A stretch of DNA of 64,000 nt from UBA2334 sp049653005 (GCA_049653005.1 JBASFL010000121.1:10818-74817), one strand, 5' to 3'; counted from the stretch's first letter, positions 25,132 to 33,560 are shown. Program-made: numbers and translations. Notes: generated by a model not told the origin, from the letters alone.

Positions 25132-26346
25132 ATGGTCACGCTCACCGACATCGAACAAGCCGCCCACCGCCTGCAAGGCCAGGTGCTGAACACACCGTGT
25201 GTGGAATCGCGCACGCTGTCGCAGCTCACGGGCGCGCAGGTGTTTCTGAAATTTGAAAACCTGCAATACACCGCCTCGTTCAAAGAGCGCGGGGCCTGCA
25301 ACAAGCTACTGCAAATGGACGCGGGCGGCGCCACGCCGCAGGGCGTGGTGGCCATGTCGGCAGGCAACCACGCCCAGGGCGTGGCCTACCACGCGCAAAA
25401 GCTGGGACGGCGCGCCGTGATCGTCATGCCGCTGTTCACCCCCGGCATCAAGGTGGAGCGCACGCGCGGCTTCGGGGCCGAGGTGGTGCTGCACGGCAAC
25501 AGCCTGGACGAGGCCCGCGAACACGCCTACCAACTGGCGCGCGAACAGCACCTGGCATTTGTTCACCCCTACGACGACCCGGCCATCGTCGCGGGCCAGG
25601 GCACGGTGGGGCTGGAAATGCTGCAAGCCGTGCCCGACCTGGACACGCTGGTGGTGGCCGTGGGCGGGGGCGGGCTGATTGCGGGCATGGCCACAGCGGC
25701 CAAGGCTCTGAAGCCAAACATTCGCGTGGTGGGGGTGCAAACCCAGCGCTTTCCGGCCATGGTCAATGCCATGACCGGCAGCCAGCACCCCACCACCGCG
25801 CAAAACTCCATTGCCGAGGGCATTGCCGTGGGCACTCCGGGCCAACTGCCCCAGACACTGGTGCGCCAGGCGGTGGACGAGTGGCTGCTGGTGGACGAGG
25901 GCGACATCGAACAGGCCATCGTCATGTTGCTGGAGATTGAAAAAACCCTGGTGGAAGGCGCGGGCGCCGCCGGGCTGGCCGCGCTGCTGAAACACCCCGA
26001 ACGGTTCCAAGGCCAGCGCGTGGGGCTGGTGCTGTGCGGCGGCAACATCGACCCGCTGCTGCTCGCCTCCATCATCGAGCGCGGCATGGTGCGCGCCGGG
26101 CGGCTGGCCCGCATCCGCGTCAACACGCGCGATGTGCCCGGCTCGCTGGCACGCATCACGGCCACCGTGGCCGAGGCCGGGGCCAACGTGAACGAGGTGC
26201 ACCACCAGCGCGCCTTCACCCTGCTGGCCGCACAAAACGTGGAAATAGAACTGGTGCTGCAAACGCGCGGGCCGGGGCATGTCGAGCTGGTGCTGGCCGC
26301 GTTGCGTGCGGCAGGCTTCGAGGCGGCGGTGTGCCGCCCCAGTTGA
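25132..26346 (+). CDS. ilvA: Threonine ammonia-lyase (single ACT domain type)
   Basis: This PLP enzyme converts threonine to 2-oxobutyrate and ammonia. The 404-residue product has the PLP-lysine motif ASFKERGACNKL, the Gly-rich phosphate loop AVGGGGLIAGMAT, SAGNHAQGVAYHAQ and the C-terminal cofactor segment VLCGGNIDP. A C-terminal ACT-like region (RIRVNTRDVPGSLARITATV, about 330-404) identifies the shorter type with one regulatory domain, unlike the ~510-residue biosynthetic IlvA with two; it may serve threonine breakdown rather than isoleucine synthesis. The start is ATG 25132. The open frame upstream runs antisense through the FIST gene and is not used. The gene is divergent from the FIST/kinase operon. 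Confidence 0.93.
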   Translation: MVTLTDIEQAAHRLQGQVLNTPCVESRTLSQLTGAQVFLKFENLQYTASFKERGACNKLLQMDAGGATPQGVVAMSAGNHAQGVAYHAQKLGRRAVIVMPLFTPGIKVERTRGFGAEVVLHGNSLDEAREHAYQLAREQHLAFVHPYDDPAIVAGQGTVGLEMLQAVPDLDTLVVAVGGGGLIAGMATAAKALKPNIRVVGVQTQRFPAMVNAMTGSQHPTTAQNSIAEGIAVGTPGQLPQTLVRQAVDEWLLVDEGDIEQAIVMLLEIEKTLVEGAGAAGLAALLKHPERFQGQRVGLVLCGGNIDPLLLASIIERGMVRAGRLARIRVNTRDVPGSLARITATVAEAGANVNEVHHQRAFTLLAAQNVEIELVLQTRGPGHVELVLAALRAAGFEAAVCRPS

Positions 26347-26435
26347 AACAGGTGGTTTGCCGCCGGTTTCACCTAGAATTGACGGATATCAAACCGCAGT
26401 CCAGTCTGTACACCACCGTTACCCAGGAGACCTTG

Positions 26436-26579
26436 ATGGCACACGCCCCCGACCATTCCCAAGCCCACGCAGAGCAAGACGTGGTCGAGTCCGTTGTTCA
26501 CCACATGCCCGTGGTGTTGCCCGTGGCCGGTGCCGTGCTGATCTTCCTGTTGGCCTTCATCGCCGTGTTCATGGCCTGA
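26436..26579 (+). CDS. 47-residue single-span membrane protein, function unknown
   Basis: A short gene with a strong ribosome site (CAGGAGACC, spacing 5) encodes a charged, His-rich N-terminus (MAHAPDHSQAHAEQDVV) followed by one hydrophobic helix (residues 25-46, VVLPVAGAVLIFLLAFIAV) ending FMA. It is closely followed by a convincing intrinsic terminator, which supports real expression. I do not recognise the family. The size and topology resemble small subunits or stabilisers of membrane complexes, but no partner is nearby: threonine ammonia-lyase ends 89 bp upstream and pckG begins 262 bp downstream. The gap upstream holds no other gene. Confidence 0.75.
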   Translation: MAHAPDHSQAHAEQDVVESVVHHMPVVLPVAGAVLIFLLAFIAVFMA

Positions 26580-26607
26580 CCACCCCCAGCAGCTCAAGCC
26601 ATCACAG

Positions 26608-26631
26608 AACCGGGCCATGCCCGGTTTTTTT
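26608..26631 (+). terminator. Intrinsic terminator after the 47-aa gene
   Basis: AACCGGGC (26608-26615) pairs with GCCCGGTT (26619-26626) around the loop CAT and runs into seven T (26625-26631). It lies 28 bases after the small membrane-protein gene and isolates pckG transcriptionally from upstream genes. Confidence 0.9.
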
Positions 26632-26709
26632 ACGTCAGCATTAGGTTATGCATTTCTTGCATGTAACTTGGCCGTAACTGACAGGCTGGCGTTTTTAAAA
26701 TAGCAGCCC

Positions 26710-26841
26710 TTGGCCGACACGCGGTGCCGGGCAGCAGGCCTTACCCCTCTGCTGACCGGCCAACACTGCAACCAGCTCACAGCTCCGCAGCCTCCGGGCG
26801 CCGACCGGGACGCCCGTTTTATTTACCGCTGGAGCTGTCGC
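26710..26841 (+). promoter_or_regulatory. Structured leader of pckG with sequestered ribosome site
   Basis: Four pairings can be drawn. TTGGCCG (26710-26716) pairs with CGGCCAA (26757-26763) and encloses CAGCAG (26732-26737) with CTGCTG (26749-26754). CGGGCG (26795-26800) pairs with CGCCCG (26811-26816) and is followed by TTTTATTT. ACAGCTCC (26779-26786) pairs perfectly with GGAGCTGT (26831-26838), which contains the pckG Shine-Dalgarno GGAG. This looks like a regulatory leader acting on translation or early termination; I do not recognise a known riboswitch class. Confidence 0.45.
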
Positions 26842-28719
26842 ATGAATTCACCCGTGATGCAGGGCCTTGCCCTGAACACACCCTCTTTCGTCAAAAACGC
26901 CAAATTGGTGGCCTGGGTCGCCGACATGGTGGCGCTGTGCAAACCCGCCGCCATCCACTGGTGCGACGGGTCTGACGCCGAATACAACCAGCTGTGCGAC
27001 CAAATGGTGGCCAGCGGCACACTGAAGCGCCTGAACCCCGCCAAGCGCGCCAACTCGTTCCTGGCCTGCTCCGACCCATCGGACGTGGCCCGCGTGGAAG
27101 ACCGCACCTACATCTGCTCCGAGCAGAAAGAAAACGCCGGCCCCACCAACAACTGGATGGCACCGGCCGAGATGCGCGCCACGTTGCAACCCCTGTTCGA
27201 CGGCTGCATGAAGGGCCGCACCATGTATGTGGTGCCTTTCAGCATGGGTCCGCTGGGCTCACCCATTGCGCACATTGGCATCGAACTGTCTGACAGCGCC
27301 TACGTGGCCGTCAACATGAAAATCATGACCCGCATGGGCAAGGCCGTGTACGACGTGCTGGGCGTGGACGGCGAATTCGTGCCCTGCATGCACACCGTGG
27401 GTGCGCCGCTGGAAGTCGGCCAGAAAGACGTGGCCTGGCCCTGCAACCCCAAGACCAAATACATCGTTCATTACCCCGAAACCCGCGAAATCTGGAGCTA
27501 CGGCTCCGGCTACGGCGGCAACGCGCTGCTGGGCAAGAAGTGCTTTGCGCTGCGCATTGCGTCCAACATGGGCCGCGATCAGGGCTGGCTGGCCGAGCAC
27601 ATGCTCATCCTGGGCGTGACCAACCCCCAGGGCAAGAAATACCACGTGGCAGCCGCTTTCCCCAGCGCCTGCGGCAAGACCAACTTCTCCATGCTGGTGC
27701 CCCCAGCCGGATTTGACGGCTGGAGCGTGACCACCATTGGCGACGACATCGCCTGGATCAAGCCCCGTGTCGATGCCGACGGCCAAACCCGTCTGTACGC
27801 CATCAACCCAGAAGCGGGTTACTTTGGTGTGGCCCCCGGCACCAACATGCTGACCAACCCCAACTGCATGCGCAGCCTGGACAAAGACGTGATCTTCACC
27901 AACGTGGCCCTGACCGACGACGGCGACGTGTGGTGGGAAGGCATGGAGCACGACACCGGCAGCGTGCCCGAGCACCTGATCGACTGGCAAGGCAAAGACT
28001 GGACGCCTGCCATTGCCAAAGAAACCGGCGCCAAGGCCGCGCACCCCAACTCGCGGTTCACCGTGGCCGCCACCAACAACCCCGCGCTGGACAGCGCGTG
28101 GAACGACCCCGCCGGTGTGCCCATCGACGCGTTCATCTTCGGTGGCCGCCGCTCCACCACCGTGCCGCTGGTCACCCAGGCACAAAGCTGGACCGAAGGC
28201 GTGTACATGGCCGCCACCATGGGCTCTGAAACCACCGCGGCCGCCTTTGGCGCACAAGGCGTGGTGCGCCGCGACCCCTTCGCCATGCTGCCCTTCGCCG
28301 GTTACAACATGAGCGACTACTTCCAGCACTGGCTGGACATGGGCACCAAGCTGGAAGCCGCCAACGCCACGCTGCCCGGCGTGTTCTGCGTGAACTGGTT
28401 CCGCAAGGGTGACAACGGCAAGTTTGTGTGGCCCGGCTACGGCGAAAACATGCGCGTGCTGAAGTGGATGATTGACCGCCTGGAAGGCCAAGCCACGGGC
28501 ACCCAAAACATCTTCGGCACAAGCCCCACCTACGGCGAAATCACCTGGGACGGCCTGAACTTCACCCAAGAGCAGTTCAACACCGTGACCAGCATCGACA
28601 AAGCCGCCTGGACCCAGGAACTGGCCCTGCACGACGAGCTGTTCGCCCAGCTGGCGTACCACTTGCCCAAGGCACTCGAAGAGACCAAGGCGCGCATCCA
28701 GGACCGCCTGAGCGCCTGA
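26842..28719 (+). CDS. pckG: GTP-dependent phosphoenolpyruvate carboxykinase
   Basis: PEPCK-GTP converts oxaloacetate and GTP to PEP, GDP and CO2, the entry step of gluconeogenesis. The 625-residue product is full length for the GTP family (about 600-620). Diagnostic sites are the kinase-1a P-loop FPSACGKTN with the mobile reactive cysteine, the metal/oxaloacetate region IGDDIAWIK, FIFGGRRSTTVPLV, and the nucleotide-binding VNWFRKGDNGKFVWPGYGEN. The ATP-type PckA fold is unrelated, so the assignment is firm. It is monocistronic: an intrinsic terminator stands on each side. The start is ATG 26842 with GGAG seven bases upstream; this site is predicted to be paired in the leader, suggesting RNA-level control. 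Confidence 0.97.
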   Translation: MNSPVMQGLALNTPSFVKNAKLVAWVADMVALCKPAAIHWCDGSDAEYNQLCDQMVASGTLKRLNPAKRANSFLACSDPSDVARVEDRTYICSEQKENAGPTNNWMAPAEMRATLQPLFDGCMKGRTMYVVPFSMGPLGSPIAHIGIELSDSAYVAVNMKIMTRMGKAVYDVLGVDGEFVPCMHTVGAPLEVGQKDVAWPCNPKTKYIVHYPETREIWSYGSGYGGNALLGKKCFALRIASNMGRDQGWLAEHMLILGVTNPQGKKYHVAAAFPSACGKTNFSMLVPPAGFDGWSVTTIGDDIAWIKPRVDADGQTRLYAINPEAGYFGVAPGTNMLTNPNCMRSLDKDVIFTNVALTDDGDVWWEGMEHDTGSVPEHLIDWQGKDWTPAIAKETGAKAAHPNSRFTVAATNNPALDSAWNDPAGVPIDAFIFGGRRSTTVPLVTQAQSWTEGVYMAATMGSETTAAAFGAQGVVRRDPFAMLPFAGYNMSDYFQHWLDMGTKLEAANATLPGVFCVNWFRKGDNGKFVWPGYGENMRVLKWMIDRLEGQATGTQNIFGTSPTYGEITWDGLNFTQEQFNTVTSIDKAAWTQELALHDELFAQLAYHLPKALEETKARIQDRLSA

Positions 28720-28783
28720 CACGCGACCCGGCACAAGACCGAGTTTGCACCTGAACCCTGGGTCCTCAATGGGCCTGGGCCCC

Positions 28784-28808
28784 AAGCCACCCTTGCGGTG
28801 GCTTTTTT
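28784..28808 (+). terminator. Intrinsic terminator of pckG
   Basis: AAGCCACC (28784-28791) pairs with GGTGGCTT (28797-28804) around a five-base loop and is followed by a T-run (28803-28808). It sits 65 bases after the pckG stop, between two convergent genes. Confidence 0.88.
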
Positions 28809-28827
28809 GTGTCTGCTTGAAGCCAGG

Positions 28828-29211
28828 TCAGTGGGCGGCGACGCTGAAGCGGGCGCGCGAGCGGGCCTGGGCACGCGCCTGGGCCGAGCGGTCGAGCCAC
28901 GACAGCACCGCCTGCGACAGGCGGACCGACACACGCGAGAGCAGCAGCAGCGCCGACAACAACACCGACCACAGCACCAACCCGGCAAGCCAATAACCCA
29001 CGTCAATGCGGTCGAGCAAAAACCGCTCGGTCAGCAGCACCAGGCCGGCCATGACAGCTGCGACCCACATCAGGGCCAGGCCACGGACCATGTCCTGGCC
29101 CATGCCGGTGGAGGGCGGAGGGGCAACGGGGGTGTCGGCCTGCTCGGCGGGTTGAGAAGCCATCAAAGGGCGGGCGGGGTAGGCGCTGGGGCTGAAAACG
29201 GGGGTGGACAT
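28828..29211 (-). CDS. Small two-helix membrane protein, function unknown
   Basis: The 127-residue product begins MSTPVFSPSAYPARPLM, has a Pro/Ala-rich N-terminus, two hydrophobic helices (about 47-65, LALMWVAAVMAGLVLLTE, and about 75-95, WLAGLVLWSVLLSALLLLS), and an Arg/Ala-rich cytoplasmic tail (LDRSAQARAQARSRARF). The ribosome site CAGGAGGTCCACG is excellent, so the gene is likely expressed. I recognise no family. It is divergent from the universal stress protein gene with 194 bp between starts, and convergent with pckG across the terminator. The short hydrophobic hairpin plus basic tail suggests a membrane-bound accessory, without further evidence. Confidence 0.7.
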   Translation of the reverse strand: MSTPVFSPSAYPARPLMASQPAEQADTPVAPPPSTGMGQDMVRGLALMWVAAVMAGLVLLTERFLLDRIDVGYWLAGLVLWSVLLSALLLLSRVSVRLSQAVLSWLDRSAQARAQARSRARFSVAAH

Positions 29212-29405
29212 CGTGGACCTCCTGAAAACAATGAACGGTCTCGTGGACCGGACTGAACTATAAGGGTTTTCCCTGATTTTTGTGCAATGCAGCAAAAAGC
29301 CCGTTTCCCACCCCAAGGGGGTTGCGTTGGCGACAGGCGGTCTGGCCATGGGGCGACTGCGGTCGGCTTACACTCAAACGTCACGCGTACCTTTGGAGAG
29401 GCAAC

Positions 29406-29828
29406 ATGAAAATCCTGCTCGCGGTGGATGGCAGCAAATTCACCAAAAAAATGCTGGCTTACCTCACCACGCACCCGGAGCTGTTCGGGCCCCACAACAC
29501 CTACACAGCGTTCACCGCCATTGGGGCGTTGCCCCCGCGCGCACGCGCTGCCGTGGGCGCGGAAATTGCCAAAGGCTATTACGAGGACGAAACCGCCAAG
29601 GTGGCGGCGCCCGTGGTCAAGTTCCTGGCACGCCACGGCATCACACCCCAGGTCGTCTACAAGGTGGGCCAGCCGGGTGAACTGATCGCCAAAGCCGCGT
29701 CGGAAGGCGGTTTCGACATGGTCATGATGGGTTCGCACGGCCACAGCGCGCTGGGCAACCTGGTCATGGGCTCCGTTGCCACACAGGTGCTGGCGCATTG
29801 CGCCGTGCCCGTGCTGCTGGTGCGCTGA
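29406..29828 (+). CDS. Universal stress protein UspA family
   Basis: The 140-residue protein is a single Usp domain. It starts with the beta-strand MKILLAVDGSKFTKKML and ends with the nucleotide-binding pattern GSHGHSALGNLVMGSVATQVL, the G-2x-G-9x-G(S/T) motif of ATP-binding Usp proteins. Such proteins accumulate under starvation and stress and modulate targets in ways that are poorly defined. The ribosome site GGAGAGG lies six bases ahead of ATG 29406. An HD-GYP gene follows after 17 bases, so the two are probably co-transcribed, which would connect a stress/ATP sensor with cyclic di-GMP breakdown. Confidence 0.93.
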   Translation: MKILLAVDGSKFTKKMLAYLTTHPELFGPHNTYTAFTAIGALPPRARAAVGAEIAKGYYEDETAKVAAPVVKFLARHGITPQVVYKVGQPGELIAKAASEGGFDMVMMGSHGHSALGNLVMGSVATQVLAHCAVPVLLVR

Positions 29829-29845
29829 TTTTTGCCTCACACGCC

Positions 29846-31096
29846 ATGCTGAAAAAAATACGGGTTGAAGATGTCCGCTTGGGCATGCACATCAAGGAGT
29901 TTTGCGGCTCCTGGATGGATCACCCGTTCTGGCGCGGCCAGTTTGTGATCACCGACCCCAAAGACCTGCAAAAAATCCTGGCCAGCGCCGTGCGCGAGGT
30001 CATCATCGACACAGGCAAGGGGCTGGATGTGCCCGCCGAGGCCCCCCAGTCAGAGGCCCCTGCCGAACCCGCCAAAGTGGCCGACGACATCGAACAGGCG
30101 GTCATGTACGACCGCCCGGTGTCGTTGCCACAGGAAAAGGTGGCGTCCCACAAAGAATTTGCCCGCGCGGCCGCCATTTGCCGCCAGGCGTCGGGGGCGG
30201 TCTCTTCCATGTTCCAGGAAGCCCGCATGGGCCGCGCGGTGGACACGGTGGTGGCCCGCCAGGTGGTGCAAGACATCTCCGATTCGGTCACCCGCAACGG
30301 CGGTGCACTCATCAGCTTGGCGCGGCTGAAAACCGCCGACGACTATTCGTACATGCACTCGGTGGCCGTGTGCGCCCTGATGGTGGCACTGGCCAAACAA
30401 ATGGGCATGAACGACGTCGAAACCCGCGCCGCCGGGTTTGCTGGCCTGCTGCACGACATTGGCAAAATGTCCATTCCGCTGGATGTGCTCAACAAGCCCG
30501 GCAAACTCACCGACGAAGAATTTGACCTGGTGAAACGCCACCCCGAAGAGGGCGTGCGCATCCTCCAGGAAAGCGGCACCACAGACGCCGCCGCCATCGA
30601 CGTGTGCCTGCACCACCACGAAAAAACCAACGGCACCGGCTACCCCCACCGGCTGGTGGACGCGCAAATCAGCCGCCTGGCCAAAATGGGCGCCGTGTGC
30701 GATGTCTACGACGCCATCACCAGCAACCGGCCCTACAAGGCGGGTTGGGACCCGGCGCAGTCGCTGAAACAAATGGCCTCGTGGGCCAACGGCCACTTCG
30801 ACCCCAAAATTTTCCAGGCCTTCGTCAGCAGTTTGGGCATCTACCCCACCGGCTCGCTGGTGCTGCTGGACAACAACAAACTGGCGGTGGTCACCGACCA
30901 AACGCCCGGCTCGCTGCTCAAGCCCATGGTGAAGGTGTTTTTCTCCACCCGCTCGGGCGAACGCATGACGCCAGAAATGGTGGATTTGTCGGCCGCCAGT
31001 TGCCGCGTGAAGATCGTGGGCCGTGAAGACCCCGACAAATGGAAATTCCCCGACCTGGACGAACTCTGGTCCGGCCTGGCCCCCAACAAACGCTGA
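29846..31096 (+). CDS. HD-GYP cyclic di-GMP phosphodiesterase (DUF3391 N-terminus)
   Basis: The 416-residue protein degrades cyclic di-GMP. The N-terminal 90 residues (KIRVEDVRLGMHIKEFCGSW) match the DUF3391 module that often precedes HD-GYP. The catalytic domain (about 150-330) shows the HD pair in LLHDIGKMSIP (203-204), HHHEKTNGTGYP (256-267) with the GYP triplet, and KMGAVCDVYDAITSNRPYK. All metal ligands I can check are present, so it is probably active. A C-terminal region of about 80 residues (RSGERMTPEMVDL) is typical of this subfamily. The gene lies 17 bases behind the universal stress protein gene and is convergent with a TetR gene, 22 bases away. Confidence 0.93.
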   Translation: MLKKIRVEDVRLGMHIKEFCGSWMDHPFWRGQFVITDPKDLQKILASAVREVIIDTGKGLDVPAEAPQSEAPAEPAKVADDIEQAVMYDRPVSLPQEKVASHKEFARAAAICRQASGAVSSMFQEARMGRAVDTVVARQVVQDISDSVTRNGGALISLARLKTADDYSYMHSVAVCALMVALAKQMGMNDVETRAAGFAGLLHDIGKMSIPLDVLNKPGKLTDEEFDLVKRHPEEGVRILQESGTTDAAAIDVCLHHHEKTNGTGYPHRLVDAQISRLAKMGAVCDVYDAITSNRPYKAGWDPAQSLKQMASWANGHFDPKIFQAFVSSLGIYPTGSLVLLDNNKLAVVTDQTPGSLLKPMVKVFFSTRSGERMTPEMVDLSAASCRVKIVGREDPDKWKFPDLDELWSGLAPNKR

Positions 31097-31118
31097 TGCG
31101 CCAAGCGCTTGCGCGCTT

Positions 31119-31769
31119 TCAGCGGGTGTTGAGCCCGTCGAAACAAGTGGCCAGCACCAAGGCCACGATTTCATCGGTGGTGTGCTGACCCGCCGCCTTC
31201 ATGAAACCCAGCACGGGGTCGCACGCGCGCGCAAACAGCGTGTACAGCACCACGATGGGCGGCGTGGCCGGGTTCAACGCCCCGCTGGCCTGGGCTTGTT
31301 CGATCCACCCCCCCAGCTGGTCGCTGACGTTCACCAAAGCGTCCAAATACGCGGCGTGGCCCATCAGGGTGGCGCGCAAGGTGGAGTTTTCGGTGGGCAG
31401 CAGCGGCATTTCGCCCGCCAGGTGCACCTGCATGGCCCAGCGGACCACACTTTTGAGCTTGTCGTGTGCGGCCAGCCCGGCGGGCAGGGTGGCCATGTGG
31501 TCCAGCGTGCGCTGCAAAATGCGCACCATGGCCGCCGCCGCCAGGTGTTCTTTGCTGGGAAAGTGTTTGTAGAGGCTGGCCTTGGCCACGCCCACCTCGG
31601 CGGCCACCTCGTCCACCGTCATGCCTTCAAAGCCTTTTTCGGCCAGCAGGCGGTTCACGGCCAACACGATGGCGTCTTCACGGGCTTGGTGCATTTTTTC
31701 CCGGAAGCTCGCTTTTTTGACGGGCACGGGGGGCACTGGCGGGGTGGGGGTGTGGGCGGTGGTGACCAT
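31119..31769 (-). CDS. TetR/AcrR-family transcriptional regulator
   Basis: The 216-residue protein has an N-terminal helix-turn-helix (about residues 28-75; MTVDEVAAEVGVAKASLYKHF) and a helical ligand-binding domain, the standard TetR design of a repressor released by a small molecule. A Pro/Thr-rich stretch of 20 residues precedes the DNA-binding domain. The start is ATG 31769. No transporter or enzyme is divergent from it; the neighbouring phoD gene is co-directional and ends 131 bp upstream, so the target is not evident. A fragment of the dispersed repeat occupies part of its upstream region (31783-31807). Confidence 0.92.
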   Translation of the reverse strand: MVTTAHTPTPPVPPVPVKKASFREKMHQAREDAIVLAVNRLLAEKGFEGMTVDEVAAEVGVAKASLYKHFPSKEHLAAAAMVRILQRTLDHMATLPAGLAAHDKLKSVVRWAMQVHLAGEMPLLPTENSTLRATLMGHAAYLDALVNVSDQLGGWIEQAQASGALNPATPPIVVLYTLFARACDPVLGFMKAAGQHTTDEIVALVLATCFDGLNTR

Positions 31770-31782
31770 GGCGGTGTGATTG

Positions 31783-31807
31783 CCTTTAAAAACAGCAGCT
31801 ATTGAAC
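31783..31807 (-). repeat. Dispersed repeat, partial copy D
   Basis: On the minus strand the stretch reads GTTCAATAGCTGCTG then TTTTTAAAGG. It matches the AGCTATTGAA end and the T-rich flank of the family but lacks the CAGCGCTT centre, so it is a decayed or internally deleted copy, located upstream of the TetR gene. Confidence 0.45.
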
Positions 31808-31900
31808 CACACGACCAAAAACCTTACGGGCAGGTCACGGAAAAACTCTGCGGTTTAAAGCGTGGCGCCCCATGGCACGGCGTGGGCGCTGCGTCCTGGT

Positions 31901-33535
31901 TCAGGCCGCGTGCACACCCGCCCGCCCCGAGGCCACCGCGTACACCGCTTGCACCCCCAGCGCGGCCCCGGCTTGCGCGGGAAAGGGCGTGGTGAGGAAG
32001 GTGGCCGTGGCGTTGTCGGGTGTGACCACCACACGGGTGTAACCGCGCTCGTCGCTGCGGGCGTGGGCAATGTCGGGGTTGCTGGTGCGGATGCGCGCCA
32101 ACGCGCCCTCGCCCATGCCCCGGGTGGTGATGGAGGTGCCCACAAACTCGCTGGCCACCACGGGTGACGCGGGGTCGTTGGGCACCACGCGCAGGTTGGC
32201 GGCCACGTTCTGGTGCACATCGCCGCCCAAGGTGACCACGTTGGTGGCCCCGGTGTCGGCCACGGTTTGCAGCAGGCGGGCGCGGGCAGCGGCGTAGCCG
32301 TCCCAGCCGTCGGTGTAAATGGTGCGGCCCAGCGGGGTGTCGATGCCGGTGGAGCTGAGCTGGGTGCTTTGCGCCAGCAGCCGCCACTGGCGGCGCGACG
32401 CGGCCAGGCCCTGGGCCAGCCACTGCTCTTGTGCGGTGCCCAGCATGCTGCGGGCGGCGTCATCGCTTTCGGTGCAGTTCAGCACCACACGCCCCCCGCC
32501 TTTCAACGGGTCTCGGCAGGGCTGGACGCTGCGGTGCTGGCGGCAGTCCAGCGTCCACAGGTCGGCCAGGCGGCCCCAGGCCCACTGGCGGTGGATGCGC
32601 GGGTGGGCACTGCCCCAGGCCTCGGCGGTTCCGGGGGCGAACGGCAAAACGGGCATGTGTTCGAAATACGCCTGGTAGGCGGCGGTGCGGCGCGCCAGAA
32701 ACAAGGCCGGGTCTTGGTACTTGGCCGAGTGCTCCCCGGCATAGTCGTTGTCCACCTCGTGGTCGTCCCAGGTGCACAGCCAGGGGTGGGCGGCATGGCT
32801 GGCACGCAGGTCGGCGTCTGACTTGTACAACGCGTGGCGCTCGCGGTAGTCGGCCAGGCTTTGGGGCACGCCCCCGGTGTGCGGGCGGATGCGGTGTTGC
32901 GGGTTGGTGCTTTCGTAGATGTAGTCGCCCACGAACAGCACCAGGTCCAGGTCGTCACGGGCGATGTGGGCGTGCGCCGTGTAATGGCCTTGTTCGTAGT
33001 GCTGGCACGAGGCCAGCGCCAGCCGCAGGCGGGCCACCGGCGCATCGGGGGCAGGCGCTGTGCGGGTGCGGCCCACCGGGCTTTGGGCGTTGCCACAGCG
33101 GAAGCGGTACCAGTAGGGGCGGTCGGGCTTGAGGCCGTTCACACGGGCGTGCACGCTCCAGCCGCGCGCCGCGTGGGTGGTGAACTCGCCGGTGTGCACG
33201 CGTTTTTTCAGGGCTTCGTCTGTATAAACTTCATAGCTGACAACGCATACCTGTTGAGCGCTGAGGCCTGATTTTTCATGAAAATGATCGGCTTGCTCAG
33301 TCGCCGATGCCACCGCGCCCGGCCGGGCGGGGCCGGGGCACAGGCGCGTCCACAGCAACACGGTGTCGGGCCCTGGCTCACCGCTGGCCACGCCCAGGGT
33401 GAAAGGGTCGGTGCGCCAGGCGGGTGTGGCGGCGGTGGTGGCCCCGGCGGGGCGGGCCATGGCGGCCAGGGCCTGGCCCAGGCCCCAAGCGGACGCAGAG
33501 CCCCCCAGGGTGTGCAAAAAACGGCGGCGTTGCAT
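31901..33535 (-). CDS. phoD: PhoD-like alkaline phosphatase/phosphodiesterase, Tat-exported
   Basis: PhoD enzymes hydrolyse phosphomono- and diesters outside the cytoplasm using Ca/Fe. The 544-residue precursor begins MQRRRFLHTLGGSASAWG, a twin-arginine signal followed by a hydrophobic stretch ending near ARPAGA. An N-terminal beta domain (TDPFTLGVASGEPGPDTVLLW) precedes the metallophosphatase core with VGDYIYEST, CTWDDHEVDNDYAG, and VTLGGDVHQNVAANL. A copy of the dispersed repeat (33224-33279) is translated in frame near residues 86-104, in a loop before SYEVYTDEAL, a position where the family has no conserved sequence. The start at 33535 is 25 bp behind a binding-protein gene, so the two may be co-transcribed. 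Confidence 0.92.
   Translation of the reverse strand: MQRRRFLHTLGGSASAWGLGQALAAMARPAGATTAATPAWRTDPFTLGVASGEPGPDTVLLWTRLCPGPARPGAVASATEQADHFHEKSGLSAQQVCVVSYEVYTDEALKKRVHTGEFTTHAARGWSVHARVNGLKPDRPYWYRFRCGNAQSPVGRTRTAPAPDAPVARLRLALASCQHYEQGHYTAHAHIARDDLDLVLFVGDYIYESTNPQHRIRPHTGGVPQSLADYRERHALYKSDADLRASHAAHPWLCTWDDHEVDNDYAGEHSAKYQDPALFLARRTAAYQAYFEHMPVLPFAPGTAEAWGSAHPRIHRQWAWGRLADLWTLDCRQHRSVQPCRDPLKGGGRVVLNCTESDDAARSMLGTAQEQWLAQGLAASRRQWRLLAQSTQLSSTGIDTPLGRTIYTDGWDGYAAARARLLQTVADTGATNVVTLGGDVHQNVAANLRVVPNDPASPVVASEFVGTSITTRGMGEGALARIRTSNPDIAHARSDERGYTRVVVTPDNATATFLTTPFPAQAGAALGVQAVYAVASGRAGVHAA
33224..33279 (-). repeat. Dispersed CAGCGCTT repeat, copy E, inside phoD
   Basis: On the minus strand it reads CATGAAAAATCAGGCCTC, AGCGCTCAACAGGTATGCG, TTGTCAGCTATGAAG: the usual A/T-rich flank, CAGCGCT core, GGTATG middle and AGCTATGAA end. 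It is read through in frame in the phoD gene, adding about 18 residues (HEKSGLSAQQVCVVSYE region). Confidence 0.6.
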
Positions 33536-33560
33536 GGTGAAAGGGGTGGTCAGGCGGGGG

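Noticed and set aside
26685..26712. A ninth dispersed repeat copy (GGCTGGCGTTTTTAAAATAG)
   Set aside because: It shares only short A/T-rich similarity with partial copy D and lacks the CAGCGCTT core, so it cannot be separated from a promoter-like AT-rich stretch.
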